The translations under genes and the position numbers were made by a program. Under the pieces are notes generated by a model, which was given only the letters and a program-made list of their open reading frames with translations, was not told where the DNA came from and did no database searches. A stretch of 5,466 bases of DNA from Burkholderiales bacterium (GTDB taxonomy: Bacteria > Pseudomonadota > Gammaproteobacteria > Burkholderiales > UBA11063), in NCBI GenBank assembly GCA_026461645.1, contig JAPJMP010000109.1:1-5466 (forward strand). Reading direction: 5' to 3'. Positions 1 through 5,466 of this stretch are shown in pieces. The first letter of the stretch is position 1; every line of letters starts with the position of its first letter.

Positions 1-129
1 ACCTAATATTGAAATTAATAAGGGATTATTAATTACCAAGTTATTAGCTATGGCAACAAATGGGATTGTAAAAATTTCTAGTAAAATTAAGAATAAAATT
101 AATTTAGAATTAAATGATAATTTAATCAT
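1..129 (-). CDS. N-terminus of an exported protein of unknown function (partial, runs off the left edge)
   Basis: An open frame on the minus strand starts with ATG at 129 and runs without a stop to the window edge, giving 43 residues. Three things support it. A strong Shine-Dalgarno sequence, GAGGA (141 down to 137), sits 7 bases before the ATG. The N-terminus resembles a Sec signal peptide, with lysines at 3 and 9, a hydrophobic core at about 10-25 and an Ala-X-Ala site at residues 26-28 followed by Asn-Asn. It is also transcribed divergently from bamD, leaving a roomy intergenic region for promoters. A glutamate at residue 18 inside the hydrophobic core is slightly unusual. The mature part visible is only about 15 residues, so no family can be recognised. 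The product is inferred to be periplasmic or in the outer membrane. A competing plus-strand frame over the same bases lacks this support. Confidence 0.6.
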   Translation of the reverse strand, partial: MIKLSFNSKLILFLILLEIFTIPFVAIANNLVINNPLLISILG

Positions 130-136
130 TAGAGCA

Positions 137-141
137 TCCTC
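137..141 (-). promoter_or_regulatory. Ribosome binding site of the divergent minus-strand gene
   Basis: GAGGA on the minus strand lies 7 bases before the ATG at 129, near-ideal spacing. It is the main reason for choosing this strand and this start for the left-edge gene. Confidence 0.55.
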
Positions 142-159
142 AATATAGGTAATATATTC

Positions 160-168
160 ATTTTAACA
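160..168 (-). promoter_or_regulatory. Candidate extended -10 promoter for the divergent minus-strand gene
   Basis: Read on the minus strand, TGTTAAAAT is an extended -10 element (TG-n-TAAAAT, 5 of 6 matches to TATAAT). It would start transcription near 153, leaving a leader of about 24 bases that contains the GAGGA ribosome binding site. No good -35 hexamer is seen at 16-18 bases. In DNA this AT-rich such matches arise easily by chance, so the call rests mostly on its position. Confidence 0.3.
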
Positions 169-262
169 TATAATTGCTATAGAATATGTATTGTAAAATG
201 CTAAACATCAGCCAATTGTTAAATAAAGTAGTTTTCTATTGTAATTAGGTATAAAAATAGCA

Positions 263-363
263 TTCATTAAAATCGGAATCAAAATTATTTAGCTTATTTT
301 GAACTAGATAATTAGCAGCAAAAATCACAGAATGCTGTATTAGTATAAAATTATTTTAATGAA
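263..363. repeat. 11-bp perfect inverted repeat with a 79-base spacer
   Basis: TTCATTAAAAT at 263-273 is exactly the reverse complement of ATTTTAATGAA at 353-363. The downstream arm ends about 27 bases before the candidate bamD -10 element. The arms do not extend further on either side. It could be paired half-sites for a DNA-binding protein. It could also be chance in AT-rich sequence, and the long spacer argues against a stable RNA hairpin. Confidence 0.3.
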
Positions 364-386
364 GTGATTAAATTTGGTACATTTTC

Positions 387-395
387 TGGTATAAT
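387..395 (+). promoter_or_regulatory. Candidate extended -10 promoter for the bamD operon
   Basis: TGGTATAAT is a perfect extended -10 element (TG-n-TATAAT). The -35 region at 17 bases is poor (ATTAAA at 367-372), which extended -10 promoters tolerate. Transcription would begin near 402 and give a leader of about 50 bases before the bamD ATG. It is the best sigma-70-type match on the plus strand in the intergenic region. Confidence 0.5.
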
Positions 396-454
396 TTAAA
401 CTTAAATAATTTTAGAATATAAGAATTTATAGTAGACGGGGTAATTGCATAAAT

Positions 455-1264
455 ATGAGTTCATCTAAGAAAACAGCTATATTCCTTGTCATTATTTCAC
501 TATTACTTGTTGCCTGTTCGGATAGCAATGATCCAATTCGTGAGGAAACAAAAAATTGGTCTGTCCAAAAATTATATAATGTTTCAAGTAATACTTTGAA
601 CAATCATAATTACTCTAAAGCAATCAAATATTATCAAGTTCTTGAAACTACTTATCCTTATGGCATTTATGCTCAGCAAGGGCTACTTGATTTAGCTTAT
701 GCATATTATGAAAATGATCAAGCTGATATGGCAATTCCAGTAATTGATCAATTTATAAGTTTATATCCAACAAATTCCAATATTGATTATGCGCTCTATT
801 TAAAGGGATATATTAATTATAAAAATGATAATGGATTATTATCTAAATATACTGGACAAGACTTAAGTGAGAGAGACCCTCAAAATTTAATTGAAGCCTA
901 TAAAGCATTTAATGAACTAGTAACAAAGTATCCTAAGTCAAGTTATACACCAGATGCAAAGGACAAAATTAATCGATTAATTAATGCTATGGCAAGGGGA
1001 GAGATTTATCGTGCAAGATATTATATGACGGTAAAAGCTTATCTTGCCGCAATTAGTAGATCACAAAATGTTATAACATTGTATCCAAATTCTCCATGGG
1101 TTGAGGAGGCAATTGCAATAGAAATATTGGCTTATAAAAAATTAGGAAAAATGGATTTAAGTCAATTAATGTATAATACTATGGTGCTAAATTTCCCGCA
1201 TAGTGAATATTTAAAGCATCAATGGGTTAACCAAGATATTCCTTGGTATGCCTTTTGGCGCTAA
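455..1264 (+). CDS. bamD: Outer membrane protein assembly factor BamD (lipoprotein, YfiO/ComL family)
   Basis: BamD is an essential lipoprotein of the BAM complex. Anchored in the inner leaflet of the outer membrane, it works with BamA to fold beta-barrel proteins. The 269-residue product has a lipoprotein signal peptide: lysines at 5-6, a hydrophobic core at 8-19, and lipobox Leu-Val-Ala-Cys with Cys21 as the lipidated residue. Helical TPR-like repeats follow across about 36-250. Family hallmarks include YPYGIYAQQ near 67-75, the LDLAYAYYENDQ helix near 78-89, NSNIDYALYLKG at 107-118, RDPQN at 140-144 and YLAAISRSQNV near 196-206. Length is slightly above the roughly 245 residues of E. coli BamD. 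The ribosome binding site is weak (GACGGGG at 435-441, 13 bases from the ATG), but the start is fixed by the signal peptide. It is first in the plus-strand gene cluster and ends 24 bases before the preferred pglL start. Confidence 0.95.
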   Translation: MSSSKKTAIFLVIISLLLVACSDSNDPIREETKNWSVQKLYNVSSNTLNNHNYSKAIKYYQVLETTYPYGIYAQQGLLDLAYAYYENDQADMAIPVIDQFISLYPTNSNIDYALYLKGYINYKNDNGLLSKYTGQDLSERDPQNLIEAYKAFNELVTKYPKSSYTPDAKDKINRLINAMARGEIYRARYYMTVKAYLAAISRSQNVITLYPNSPWVEEAIAIEILAYKKLGKMDLSQLMYNTMVLNFPHSEYLKHQWVNQDIPWYAFWR

Positions 1265-1273
1265 GTTTTGTTT

Positions 1274-1279
1274 AGAAAG
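1274..1279 (+). promoter_or_regulatory. Ribosome binding site favouring the ATG start of pglL
   Basis: AGAAAG lies 9 bases before ATG 1289. The alternative TTG start at 1268 has no Shine-Dalgarno-like sequence before it, so the shorter protein is preferred. Confidence 0.4.
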
Positions 1280-1288
1280 TTAAGTAAG

Positions 1289-3106
1289 ATGATTAATTCA
1301 AAATCAGCATTTGTTTCTTTTATTTTATTTTTATTATTATTCACTGTACCTTTTCTATCTCCTGGAAGTTATTTTCCGGTTGGTAAATTTTATGCAGAAG
1401 GTTTTTCATTAATTATTGCTTTTGCTATTGGTGTGTTTTTTATTATTCAAAGTGAAAGAATTAAAATATCGAGTATTACAATTGCTTGCGTATTATTCGC
1501 GGCTTATTTATTATTACAAGTTGTTGTCTTACCAATTAGAGTTCCTGGTATCAATTACTTAGTTGCACTGCAAGTTATGATTGGGGCAATTATATCTTTA
1601 GGGGCAACATCATTTATTAATTCACACGAAGAGAATCAAAAAATTTTAATGCAACAATTAGCTTGGGCCGCAGTTATAGGCACAACAATTCAGGCTGTAT
1701 TTGGTTTAATGCAATATACCGGTTTAGCTGAAAATTTTAGAAGTGTCATTTTATTTGCAGGAAATACAGAGGTAATAGGCAATATTGGCCAGAAAAATGA
1801 TTACGTTGATTTTATTACAATTGGAGTATTTGCTCTTGCATATTTATTTTTTATCCGCAAAGTTAATTTAGCGGTATTTGTTGTATGGGAAATATTCTAT
1901 TCATTTATTTTAACAGTCAGCACATCAAGAGTTCCTTTTTTATTTTTTATTGTTGCTTTTGTAATAGTATTGACTTATTACTTAAAACATAAAAATAGTC
2001 AAGAAAAACAAGTAATTAACAAGCAGATACTGTACACTATGGTTGGACTGTTTGTAATTTTCTTTATTTTGGAACTTATTGTACCTAAAATTGCACAATT
2101 ATTTTCTGGCTCTGTTGCTTCAACAACATCAGGGTTGTATAGATTTCAAGATAATGCCATTGGTCAATCAACATATAGAAGATTTTATGAATGGTATAAA
2201 GATATAATAATTTTTATTCAGCATCCTATTTTTGGAATTGGTTGGCATCAATATATTCGTGAAGCTTTATATTTAATGAATACTGATAGATTTATGTATA
2301 TTCCAGCAAATTCTGCCCTGTATACACATAGTCATAATACACCGCTGAATATTCTGGCTGAAACTGGAATTATTGGATTTTTTATTACCATGATTTATGG
2401 ATTTGGTTATTCAATTTACAGAATGTTTAAAAATTTTAATAATCATGCAACTTTATTTTTAGTATTAATGGTTATGACAATTTTTGTACAAGGCTGTTTT
2501 CAATATCCTCTATGGTACGCTTATTTTCTTATTTATTTTATTTTATTCTTGTCCTTTGATAAGCCTATCTTGACCTATAATAACTCTAAATTAATTAAGG
2601 GTTTATCAGTTATTGTGTTTGCAGGATTTATTGGATTTTTTGTTAATAATGTTATAATTTATAATAATTTAACAGTGCTAGCTACAGTTCCTCATGATAT
2701 TGATGACTATACAGCAAACACACATAAATTGGAAGAGATTATTCAAAATAACCCAATGTGGGTTGAGCCAGCTTTAATCGTTATGGATTCATATATAATT
2801 CCTGGTTCTGATAGAACAAATGCCGCCATGAATCTTAGAGAACAGTTATATTTTGAAGATCAGGTTGGAAATGATTTGCCATATCCTTCGGCAATTTTTA
2901 AACAAATTATTTTACATAAAATGGCAGGGGACAATGCCGGAGCATTAGCTTATTCTAATTTACTTGCGCATGCCTTTCCATATTTTAAAGATCAGTTTGC
3001 ACAACAATTAGCTTCTTCCCCATATTTTAGTGACGATGTTGCTGCAATTAATAATTTTAAATATGAAGATAAATCAATATTCACCAGAATTTTTAAAAAG
3101 AATTAG
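1289..3106 (+). CDS. pglL: PglL-type protein O-oligosaccharyltransferase (Wzy_C/WaaL superfamily)
   Basis: Enzymes of this family move a glycan from undecaprenyl diphosphate onto Ser/Thr of periplasmic and exported proteins. From the ATG at 1289 the protein has 605 residues, close to the length of Neisseria PglL. It shows about 12-13 membrane segments between residues 6 and 456, a large periplasmic loop at about 266-357, and a soluble tail at 463-605 matching the position of the Wzy_C_2 region. Motifs fit the family: GNIGQKN ending at Asn170, Ser-Arg at 213-214, Glu-Trp at 301-302, HPIFGIGW at 312-319, HSHN at 347-350 with a downstream Glu358, and QYPLWYAYFL at 405-414, the EYPLWYAYFL-like signature that favours PglL over O-antigen ligase WaaL. 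His349 falls where the essential histidine of meningococcal PglL is reported. A TTG at 1268 would add seven residues. The alternative call is an O-antigen ligase or polymerase. No glycan-synthesis genes are in view. Confidence 0.87.
   Translation: MINSKSAFVSFILFLLLFTVPFLSPGSYFPVGKFYAEGFSLIIAFAIGVFFIIQSERIKISSITIACVLFAAYLLLQVVVLPIRVPGINYLVALQVMIGAIISLGATSFINSHEENQKILMQQLAWAAVIGTTIQAVFGLMQYTGLAENFRSVILFAGNTEVIGNIGQKNDYVDFITIGVFALAYLFFIRKVNLAVFVVWEIFYSFILTVSTSRVPFLFFIVAFVIVLTYYLKHKNSQEKQVINKQILYTMVGLFVIFFILELIVPKIAQLFSGSVASTTSGLYRFQDNAIGQSTYRRFYEWYKDIIIFIQHPIFGIGWHQYIREALYLMNTDRFMYIPANSALYTHSHNTPLNILAETGIIGFFITMIYGFGYSIYRMFKNFNNHATLFLVLMVMTIFVQGCFQYPLWYAYFLIYFILFLSFDKPILTYNNSKLIKGLSVIVFAGFIGFFVNNVIIYNNLTVLATVPHDIDDYTANTHKLEEIIQNNPMWVEPALIVMDSYIIPGSDRTNAAMNLREQLYFEDQVGNDLPYPSAIFKQIILHKMAGDNAGALAYSNLLAHAFPYFKDQFAQQLASSPYFSDDVAAINNFKYEDKSIFTRIFKKN
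2996..3025 (+). promoter_or_regulatory. Candidate heat-shock (sigma-32-like) promoter for clpP-clpX, inside pglL
   Basis: CCCCATAT at 3018-3025 matches the sigma-32 -10 consensus CCCCATnT exactly. Upstream, TTTGCA at 2996-3001 matches the CTTGAA -35 core at 4 of 6 positions, with a 16-base spacer. Transcription would start near 3032, about 90 bases before clpP. clpP-clpX are heat-shock regulated in many proteobacteria, which makes the location sensible. However, the motif lies in coding sequence (codons for Ser-Pro-Tyr) and the -35 is imperfect, so this is tentative. Confidence 0.27.
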
Positions 3107-3112
3107 TAATTT

Positions 3113-3118
3113 AAGGGA
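3113..3118 (+). promoter_or_regulatory. Ribosome binding site of clpP
   Basis: AAGGGA ends 5 bases before the ATG at 3124 and 14 bases before the second in-frame ATG at 3133. This favours the first ATG as the start. Confidence 0.6.
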
Positions 3119-3123
3119 TTTGT

Positions 3124-3732
3124 ATGATAAAAATGAATAATTTAGTACCTGTTGTAATTGAACAAAGCTCAAGGGGAGAGAGATCATTTGATATATATTC
3201 TCGTCTACTTAGAGAAAGAATTATATTTTTAATTGGTGAAGTTAATGACCAAACAGCTAACTTAGTTGTTGCACAAATGTTATTTTTAGAAGCAGAAAAT
3301 CCTGATAAAGATATTTACTTTTATATCAATTCGCCTGGCGGCTCAGTAACTGCTGGAATGTCAATTTATGACACTATGAATTTTATTAAATGTGAAGTAA
3401 ATACTTTATGTATTGGTCAAGCCTGTAGCATGGGGGCATTTCTTCTTTCTGCTGGAGAGAAGGGCAAACGTTTTGCCTTACCTAACGCTAGAATTATGAT
3501 TCATCAACCACTTGGTGGTTTTCAAGGACAAGCTTCAGATATTGAAATTCATGCAAAAAATATTTTATTTATGAAAGCAAAATTAAATGAACTACTTGCA
3601 TTGCATTGCAATCAAAGTATAGATATAATTCAAAAAGACACAGACAGAGATAATTTTATGAGCTCTAATGAAGCAGTTAATTATGGCTTAATTGATAAAA
3701 TAATAAGTAAACGTGGCGATATTAATACATAG
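3124..3732 (+). CDS. clpP: ATP-dependent Clp protease proteolytic subunit ClpP
   Basis: ClpP is the serine peptidase that forms a double-heptamer barrel and degrades proteins unfolded and fed in by ClpX or ClpA in the cytoplasm. The 202-residue product has the full catalytic triad: Ser102 in GQACSMGAF, His127 in MIHQP and Asp176 in DTDRDNF. The spacing equals Ser98/His123/Asp172 of Staphylococcus aureus ClpP. The N-terminal axial-loop region ([13 protein letters not shown], 8-20), [12 protein letters not shown] (68-78) and the handle region [14 protein letters not shown] (134-147) are all present. Only about four residues precede the MNLIP-type core, so there is no long propeptide like that of E. 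coli. Two local oddities are Cys101 beside the catalytic serine, where Ala is usual, and His-Cys-Asn-Gln (161-164) in place of the common HTGQ. It lies 17 bases after pglL and 8 bases before clpX. Confidence 0.98.
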   Translation: MIKMNNLVPVVIEQSSRGERSFDIYSRLLRERIIFLIGEVNDQTANLVVAQMLFLEAENPDKDIYFYINSPGGSVTAGMSIYDTMNFIKCEVNTLCIGQACSMGAFLLSAGEKGKRFALPNARIMIHQPLGGFQGQASDIEIHAKNILFMKAKLNELLALHCNQSIDIIQKDTDRDNFMSSNEAVNYGLIDKIISKRGDINT

Positions 3733-3735
3733 GAT
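3731..3735 (+). promoter_or_regulatory. Ribosome binding site of clpX overlapping the clpP stop
   Basis: AGGAT, which includes the last two bases of the clpP TAG stop, ends 5 bases before the clpX ATG at 3741. Such tight packing suggests translational coupling of the two subunits. Confidence 0.55.
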
Positions 3736-3740
3736 ATAAA

Positions 3741-4985
3741 ATGAGTAATAGGCATTGTTCATTCTGTGGCAAGAATGAATCAGAAGTTGACAATCTAATT
3801 GAAGGTAATAATGGATTTATTTGTAATTATTGTATTAATATATGCCATGATATGATTAATAATTCTAAGTCTGAGGTGTTGAATAATCATGAAAATAAAA
3901 TTGTTTCTGAAACCAAACCAATACCAACACCACAACAAATTAAGTGTGAATTAGATAAATATGTAATTGGTCAAGAAAAGGCTAAAAAGATTTTAGCTGT
4001 TTCAGTATTTAATCATTATCAGCGCATAAATGATAAGCTTAATGATTCAGAAAGTGTTGAATTATCTAAGAGTAATGTATTGTTAATTGGACCTACTGGA
4101 TCTGGTAAAACCTTATTAGCACAAACACTGGCTCGTTTTATTGATGTTCCATTTGCTATTGCTGATGCAACAACTTTAACTGAAGCCGGGTATGTTGGTG
4201 ATGATGTTGAAAATGTATTAGTAAGATTACTACAAAACTGTAAATTTGATATTCAAAAGGCACAAAGGGGAATTGTTTATATTGATGAAATTGATAAAAT
4301 TGGACGAAAATCAGAAAATACATCTATAACACGTGATGTTTCTGGAGAGGGCGTACAACAGGCATTATTAAAATTAATTGAGGGAACTATTGCCAATGTA
4401 CCTCCACAAGGTGGCAGAAAACATCCAGGTCGTGATACGTTACAAATTGATACTACAAATATTTTATTTATTTGTGGTGGTGCTTTTGATGGATTGGATA
4501 AAATTGTTCAATTACGCACGCAGAAAACTGGTATAGGCTTTGGTGCAGAAGTAGTGTCTAAAGAAAATGCCAAGTTAAAAAACGATTATTTAAATCAAGC
4601 TGAACCACATGATTTGGTGAAATTTGGTTTAATTCCAGAGTTTATTGGTCGTTTACCAATTCAAGCTATCTTAACTGAATTAGATATTGCATCATTAGTA
4701 GCAATTTTGACTCAACCTAAAAACGCATTGATAAAACAGTATACTAAACTCTTCAAAATGCAAGATATTGATTTAACATTTACTCCTGGTGCTGTTGAGG
4801 CAATTGCTAAAAAAGCGATTACCCGTAAATCTGGTGCTCGCGGCCTAAGATCAATATTGGAAAACACTTTACTTGATATAATGTTTGAGTTACCATCATT
4901 AGAGAATGTCGAGAAAGTTGTAATTAACAAGAAGGTTATTGAAAATAATATTTCTCCTGAATTAATTTATAAGTCTGCGCAATGA
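3741..4985 (+). CDS. clpX: ATP-dependent Clp protease ATP-binding subunit ClpX
   Basis: ClpX is the hexameric AAA+ unfoldase that recognises tagged or adaptor-delivered substrates and threads them into ClpP. The 414-residue protein is complete. An N-terminal zinc-binding domain uses Cys6, Cys9, Cys28 and Cys31. A linker at about 42-62 follows. The AAA+ module has Walker A GPTGSGKT (117-124), the GYVG pore loop (150-153), Walker B with Asp182-Glu183 in VYIDEID, the RKH pore loop (226-228), the IGF ClpP-docking tripeptide (265-267), the arginine finger Arg304 in EFIGRLP, and sensor 2 Arg370 in GARGLR. Because the IGF loop is intact, it should pair with the adjacent ClpP. Length is close to E. 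coli ClpX (424). The stop codon overlaps the ATG of the decayed lipoprotein gene that follows (ATGA), and no terminator is visible after clpX. Confidence 0.98.
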   Translation: MSNRHCSFCGKNESEVDNLIEGNNGFICNYCINICHDMINNSKSEVLNNHENKIVSETKPIPTPQQIKCELDKYVIGQEKAKKILAVSVFNHYQRINDKLNDSESVELSKSNVLLIGPTGSGKTLLAQTLARFIDVPFAIADATTLTEAGYVGDDVENVLVRLLQNCKFDIQKAQRGIVYIDEIDKIGRKSENTSITRDVSGEGVQQALLKLIEGTIANVPPQGGRKHPGRDTLQIDTTNILFICGGAFDGLDKIVQLRTQKTGIGFGAEVVSKENAKLKNDYLNQAEPHDLVKFGLIPEFIGRLPIQAILTELDIASLVAILTQPKNALIKQYTKLFKMQDIDLTFTPGAVEAIAKKAITRKSGARGLRSILENTLLDIMFELPSLENVEKVVINKKVIENNISPELIYKSAQ

Positions 4986-5425
4986 ATAAACAGTAAGCTA
5001 AAACAATATTAATTGGTATCACACTAATATCAATTTCTGCTCTTGGGTTAGGTTCTTGCACAATTGGCTCAACTGATAAAGTCAATAGCAATTTTTCTGA
5101 AAGTGTTTTGTATTCATTTCAAAATGGTAACGGTGATGGCAATTTCCCCAATGCTTACATTACCGTTGGAAATGATGGCAACTTTTATACTACAACACAG
5201 TATGGCGGCGAATTTAATAATGGTGCCGTTATTAAAATTAGTGCAAATGGAATTGAGTCTGTTATTTATAGTTTTGAGAGCTCTAATGATGGTATTAACC
5301 TATATTCCCAAAAAAATAGGCATTATGTCATAAAAAATTTCTGCATTAATTTTCATTTTTTCAATAATTATAATACCCCAGATAATTTAAGCATAAATTT
5401 TGCAAATCTTTTTCATGAGGTGTAA
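4982..5425 (+). pseudogene. Decayed GloVer-repeat lipoprotein gene (nonsense at codon 5, 3' truncated)
   Basis: An ATG at 4982 overlaps the clpX stop. Translation gives Met-Asn-Lys-Gln, then a TAA at 4994-4996, then in the same frame an uninterrupted 142 codons to a stop at 5423-5425. The post-stop part is a classic lipoprotein leader: a lysine, a hydrophobic stretch and Leu-Gly-Ser-Cys, with the cysteine codon at 5057-5059. Next comes a GloVer-type module: VLYSF (5105-5119), then NDGNFYTTTQYGG and NNGAVIKISANG, followed by the start of a second copy (VIYSF, then NDGIN). Recognisable repeat ends near 5299; the rest is AT-rich and resembles no repeat. No ATG, GTG or TTG is in frame between the TAA and the lipobox cysteine, so restart cannot make a normal lipoprotein. 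GloVer proteins usually carry many repeats and have unknown function. The alternatives are a sequencing error at codon 5 or stop readthrough, but the lost 3' end also points to decay. Confidence 0.75.
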
Positions 5426-5428
5426 AAT
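5400..5428 (+). promoter_or_regulatory. Candidate sigma-70 promoter for the gene starting at 5455
   Basis: TTGCAA (5400-5405) and TAAAAT (5423-5428) are separated by exactly 17 bases. They match the -35 and -10 consensus at 4 of 6 and 5 of 6 positions. The predicted start is near 5435, about 20 bases before the next ATG and upstream of its ribosome binding site. The element overlaps the stop codon of the pseudogene. AT-rich background makes chance matches common. Confidence 0.4.
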
Positions 5429-5441
5429 AATAATTATGTTT

Positions 5442-5447
5442 AGAGGA
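5442..5447 (+). promoter_or_regulatory. Ribosome binding site of the right-edge gene
   Basis: AGAGGA ends 7 bases before ATG 5455. It is among the strongest Shine-Dalgarno matches in the window and is the main evidence that a gene starts there. Confidence 0.55.
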
Positions 5448-5454
5448 AGTGATT

Positions 5455-5466
5455 ATGAGTAATAAA
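5455..5466 (+). CDS. First four codons of a further gene (partial, runs off the right edge)
   Basis: An ATG at 5455 follows a strong Shine-Dalgarno sequence and starts an open frame, Met-Ser-Asn-Lys, cut by the window end. Four residues cannot identify the product. In many proteobacteria lon follows clpX, so Lon protease is a possible neighbour, but nothing in the visible sequence tests this. Confidence 0.5.

Larger units (their letters stand above)
130..454. other. Divergent intergenic region between the exported-protein gene and bamD
   Basis: This stretch of about 325 bases is very AT-rich and has stops in all frames that could extend into the flanking genes. It appears to hold the promoters and leaders of both divergent genes: a minus-strand extended -10 at 160-168 and a plus-strand extended -10 at 387-395. 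It also contains an 11-bp inverted repeat (263-273 and 353-363) and a weak 5-bp hairpin with a 12-base loop (316-320 with 333-337) that has no T-run and so is not a convincing terminator. I see no tRNA, riboswitch or small ORF with a good ribosome binding site here. Confidence 0.6.

Noticed and set aside
2..148. Plus-strand open frame of 48 codons ending in TAG, as the 3' end of an upstream gene
   Set aside because: It has no recognisable motif and overlaps the minus-strand frame that has a strong ribosome binding site, an ATG and a signal-peptide-like start. It remains the alternative if the minus frame proves closed.
152..191. AT-only imperfect inverted repeat (TATATTC with GAATATG) as a terminator
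   Set aside because: The stem has a single G-C pair, the loop is long and no T-tract follows; it is compatible with base composition alone.
316..337. Hairpin CAGCA/TGCTG as a terminator or leader structure
   Set aside because: The stem is only 5 bp (6 with a wobble pair), the loop is 12 bases and no T-run follows.
4712..4930. Minus-strand 72-residue ORF
   Set aside because: It lies entirely inside clpX, antisense to the conserved C-terminal AAA+ region, and has no family features.
5064..5333. 89-residue plus-strand ORF
   Set aside because: It is a shifted-frame shadow of the GloVer-repeat frame, which carries the recognisable lipobox and repeat residues.
5108..5425. 105-residue ORF starting at TTG as a genuine small gene
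   Set aside because: The frame is the same as the ATG at 4982 and is only the part after the lipobox. The TTG falls inside the first repeat, so this would be a fragment without its export signal.
5436..5462. Short frame from ATG 5436
   Set aside because: It stops after eight codons and overlaps the strong ribosome binding site of ATG 5455.

Overview
The window is AT-rich (roughly 70% A+T by eye) and comes from a Gram-negative bacterium. It encodes BamD, an outer-membrane assembly lipoprotein found in proteobacteria, and a PglL-type protein O-oligosaccharyltransferase, known mainly from Neisseriales, Burkholderiales and some gammaproteobacteria. A low-GC beta- or gammaproteobacterium (Neisseriales-like or Francisella-like) fits, but this is inference and no species can be named from the sequence alone.

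Layout. At the left edge (1-129, minus strand) is the start of a divergent gene for an exported protein of unknown function. It has a good Shine-Dalgarno site and a signal-peptide-like N-terminus. A divergent intergenic region (130-454) carries extended -10 candidates pointing both ways and an 11-bp inverted repeat. Four tightly packed plus-strand genes follow: bamD (455-1264), pglL (about 1289-3106), clpP (3124-3732) and clpX (3741-4985). The gaps are 24, 17 and 8 bases, with no terminator visible between them, so they probably form one transcription unit. A sigma-32-like promoter candidate lies in the 3' end of pglL and could give clpP-clpX their own heat-shock input.

Downstream of clpX is a broken lipoprotein gene (4982-5425). 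Its ATG overlaps the clpX stop codon, codon 5 is TAA, and the reading frame beyond it still encodes a lipobox and about one and a half GloVer-type repeats before the similarity stops abruptly near 5299. The window ends with the first four codons of another gene (5455 onward), which has a strong ribosome binding site and a plausible promoter of its own.

How the genes work together. BamD inserts outer-membrane proteins. PglL transfers a lipid-linked glycan to periplasmic or exported proteins. ClpX and ClpP form the cytoplasmic ClpXP protease. The first two are envelope functions and the last two are protein quality control; their linkage is probably organisational, not one pathway. clpP is not preceded by tig (trigger factor), its common neighbour. 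I see no CRISPR array, tRNA, rRNA, transposase or phage gene, and no clear evidence of a previously undescribed system. The most notable items are the decayed GloVer lipoprotein, the bamD-pglL-clpP-clpX arrangement and the divergent exported-protein gene that is easily missed.
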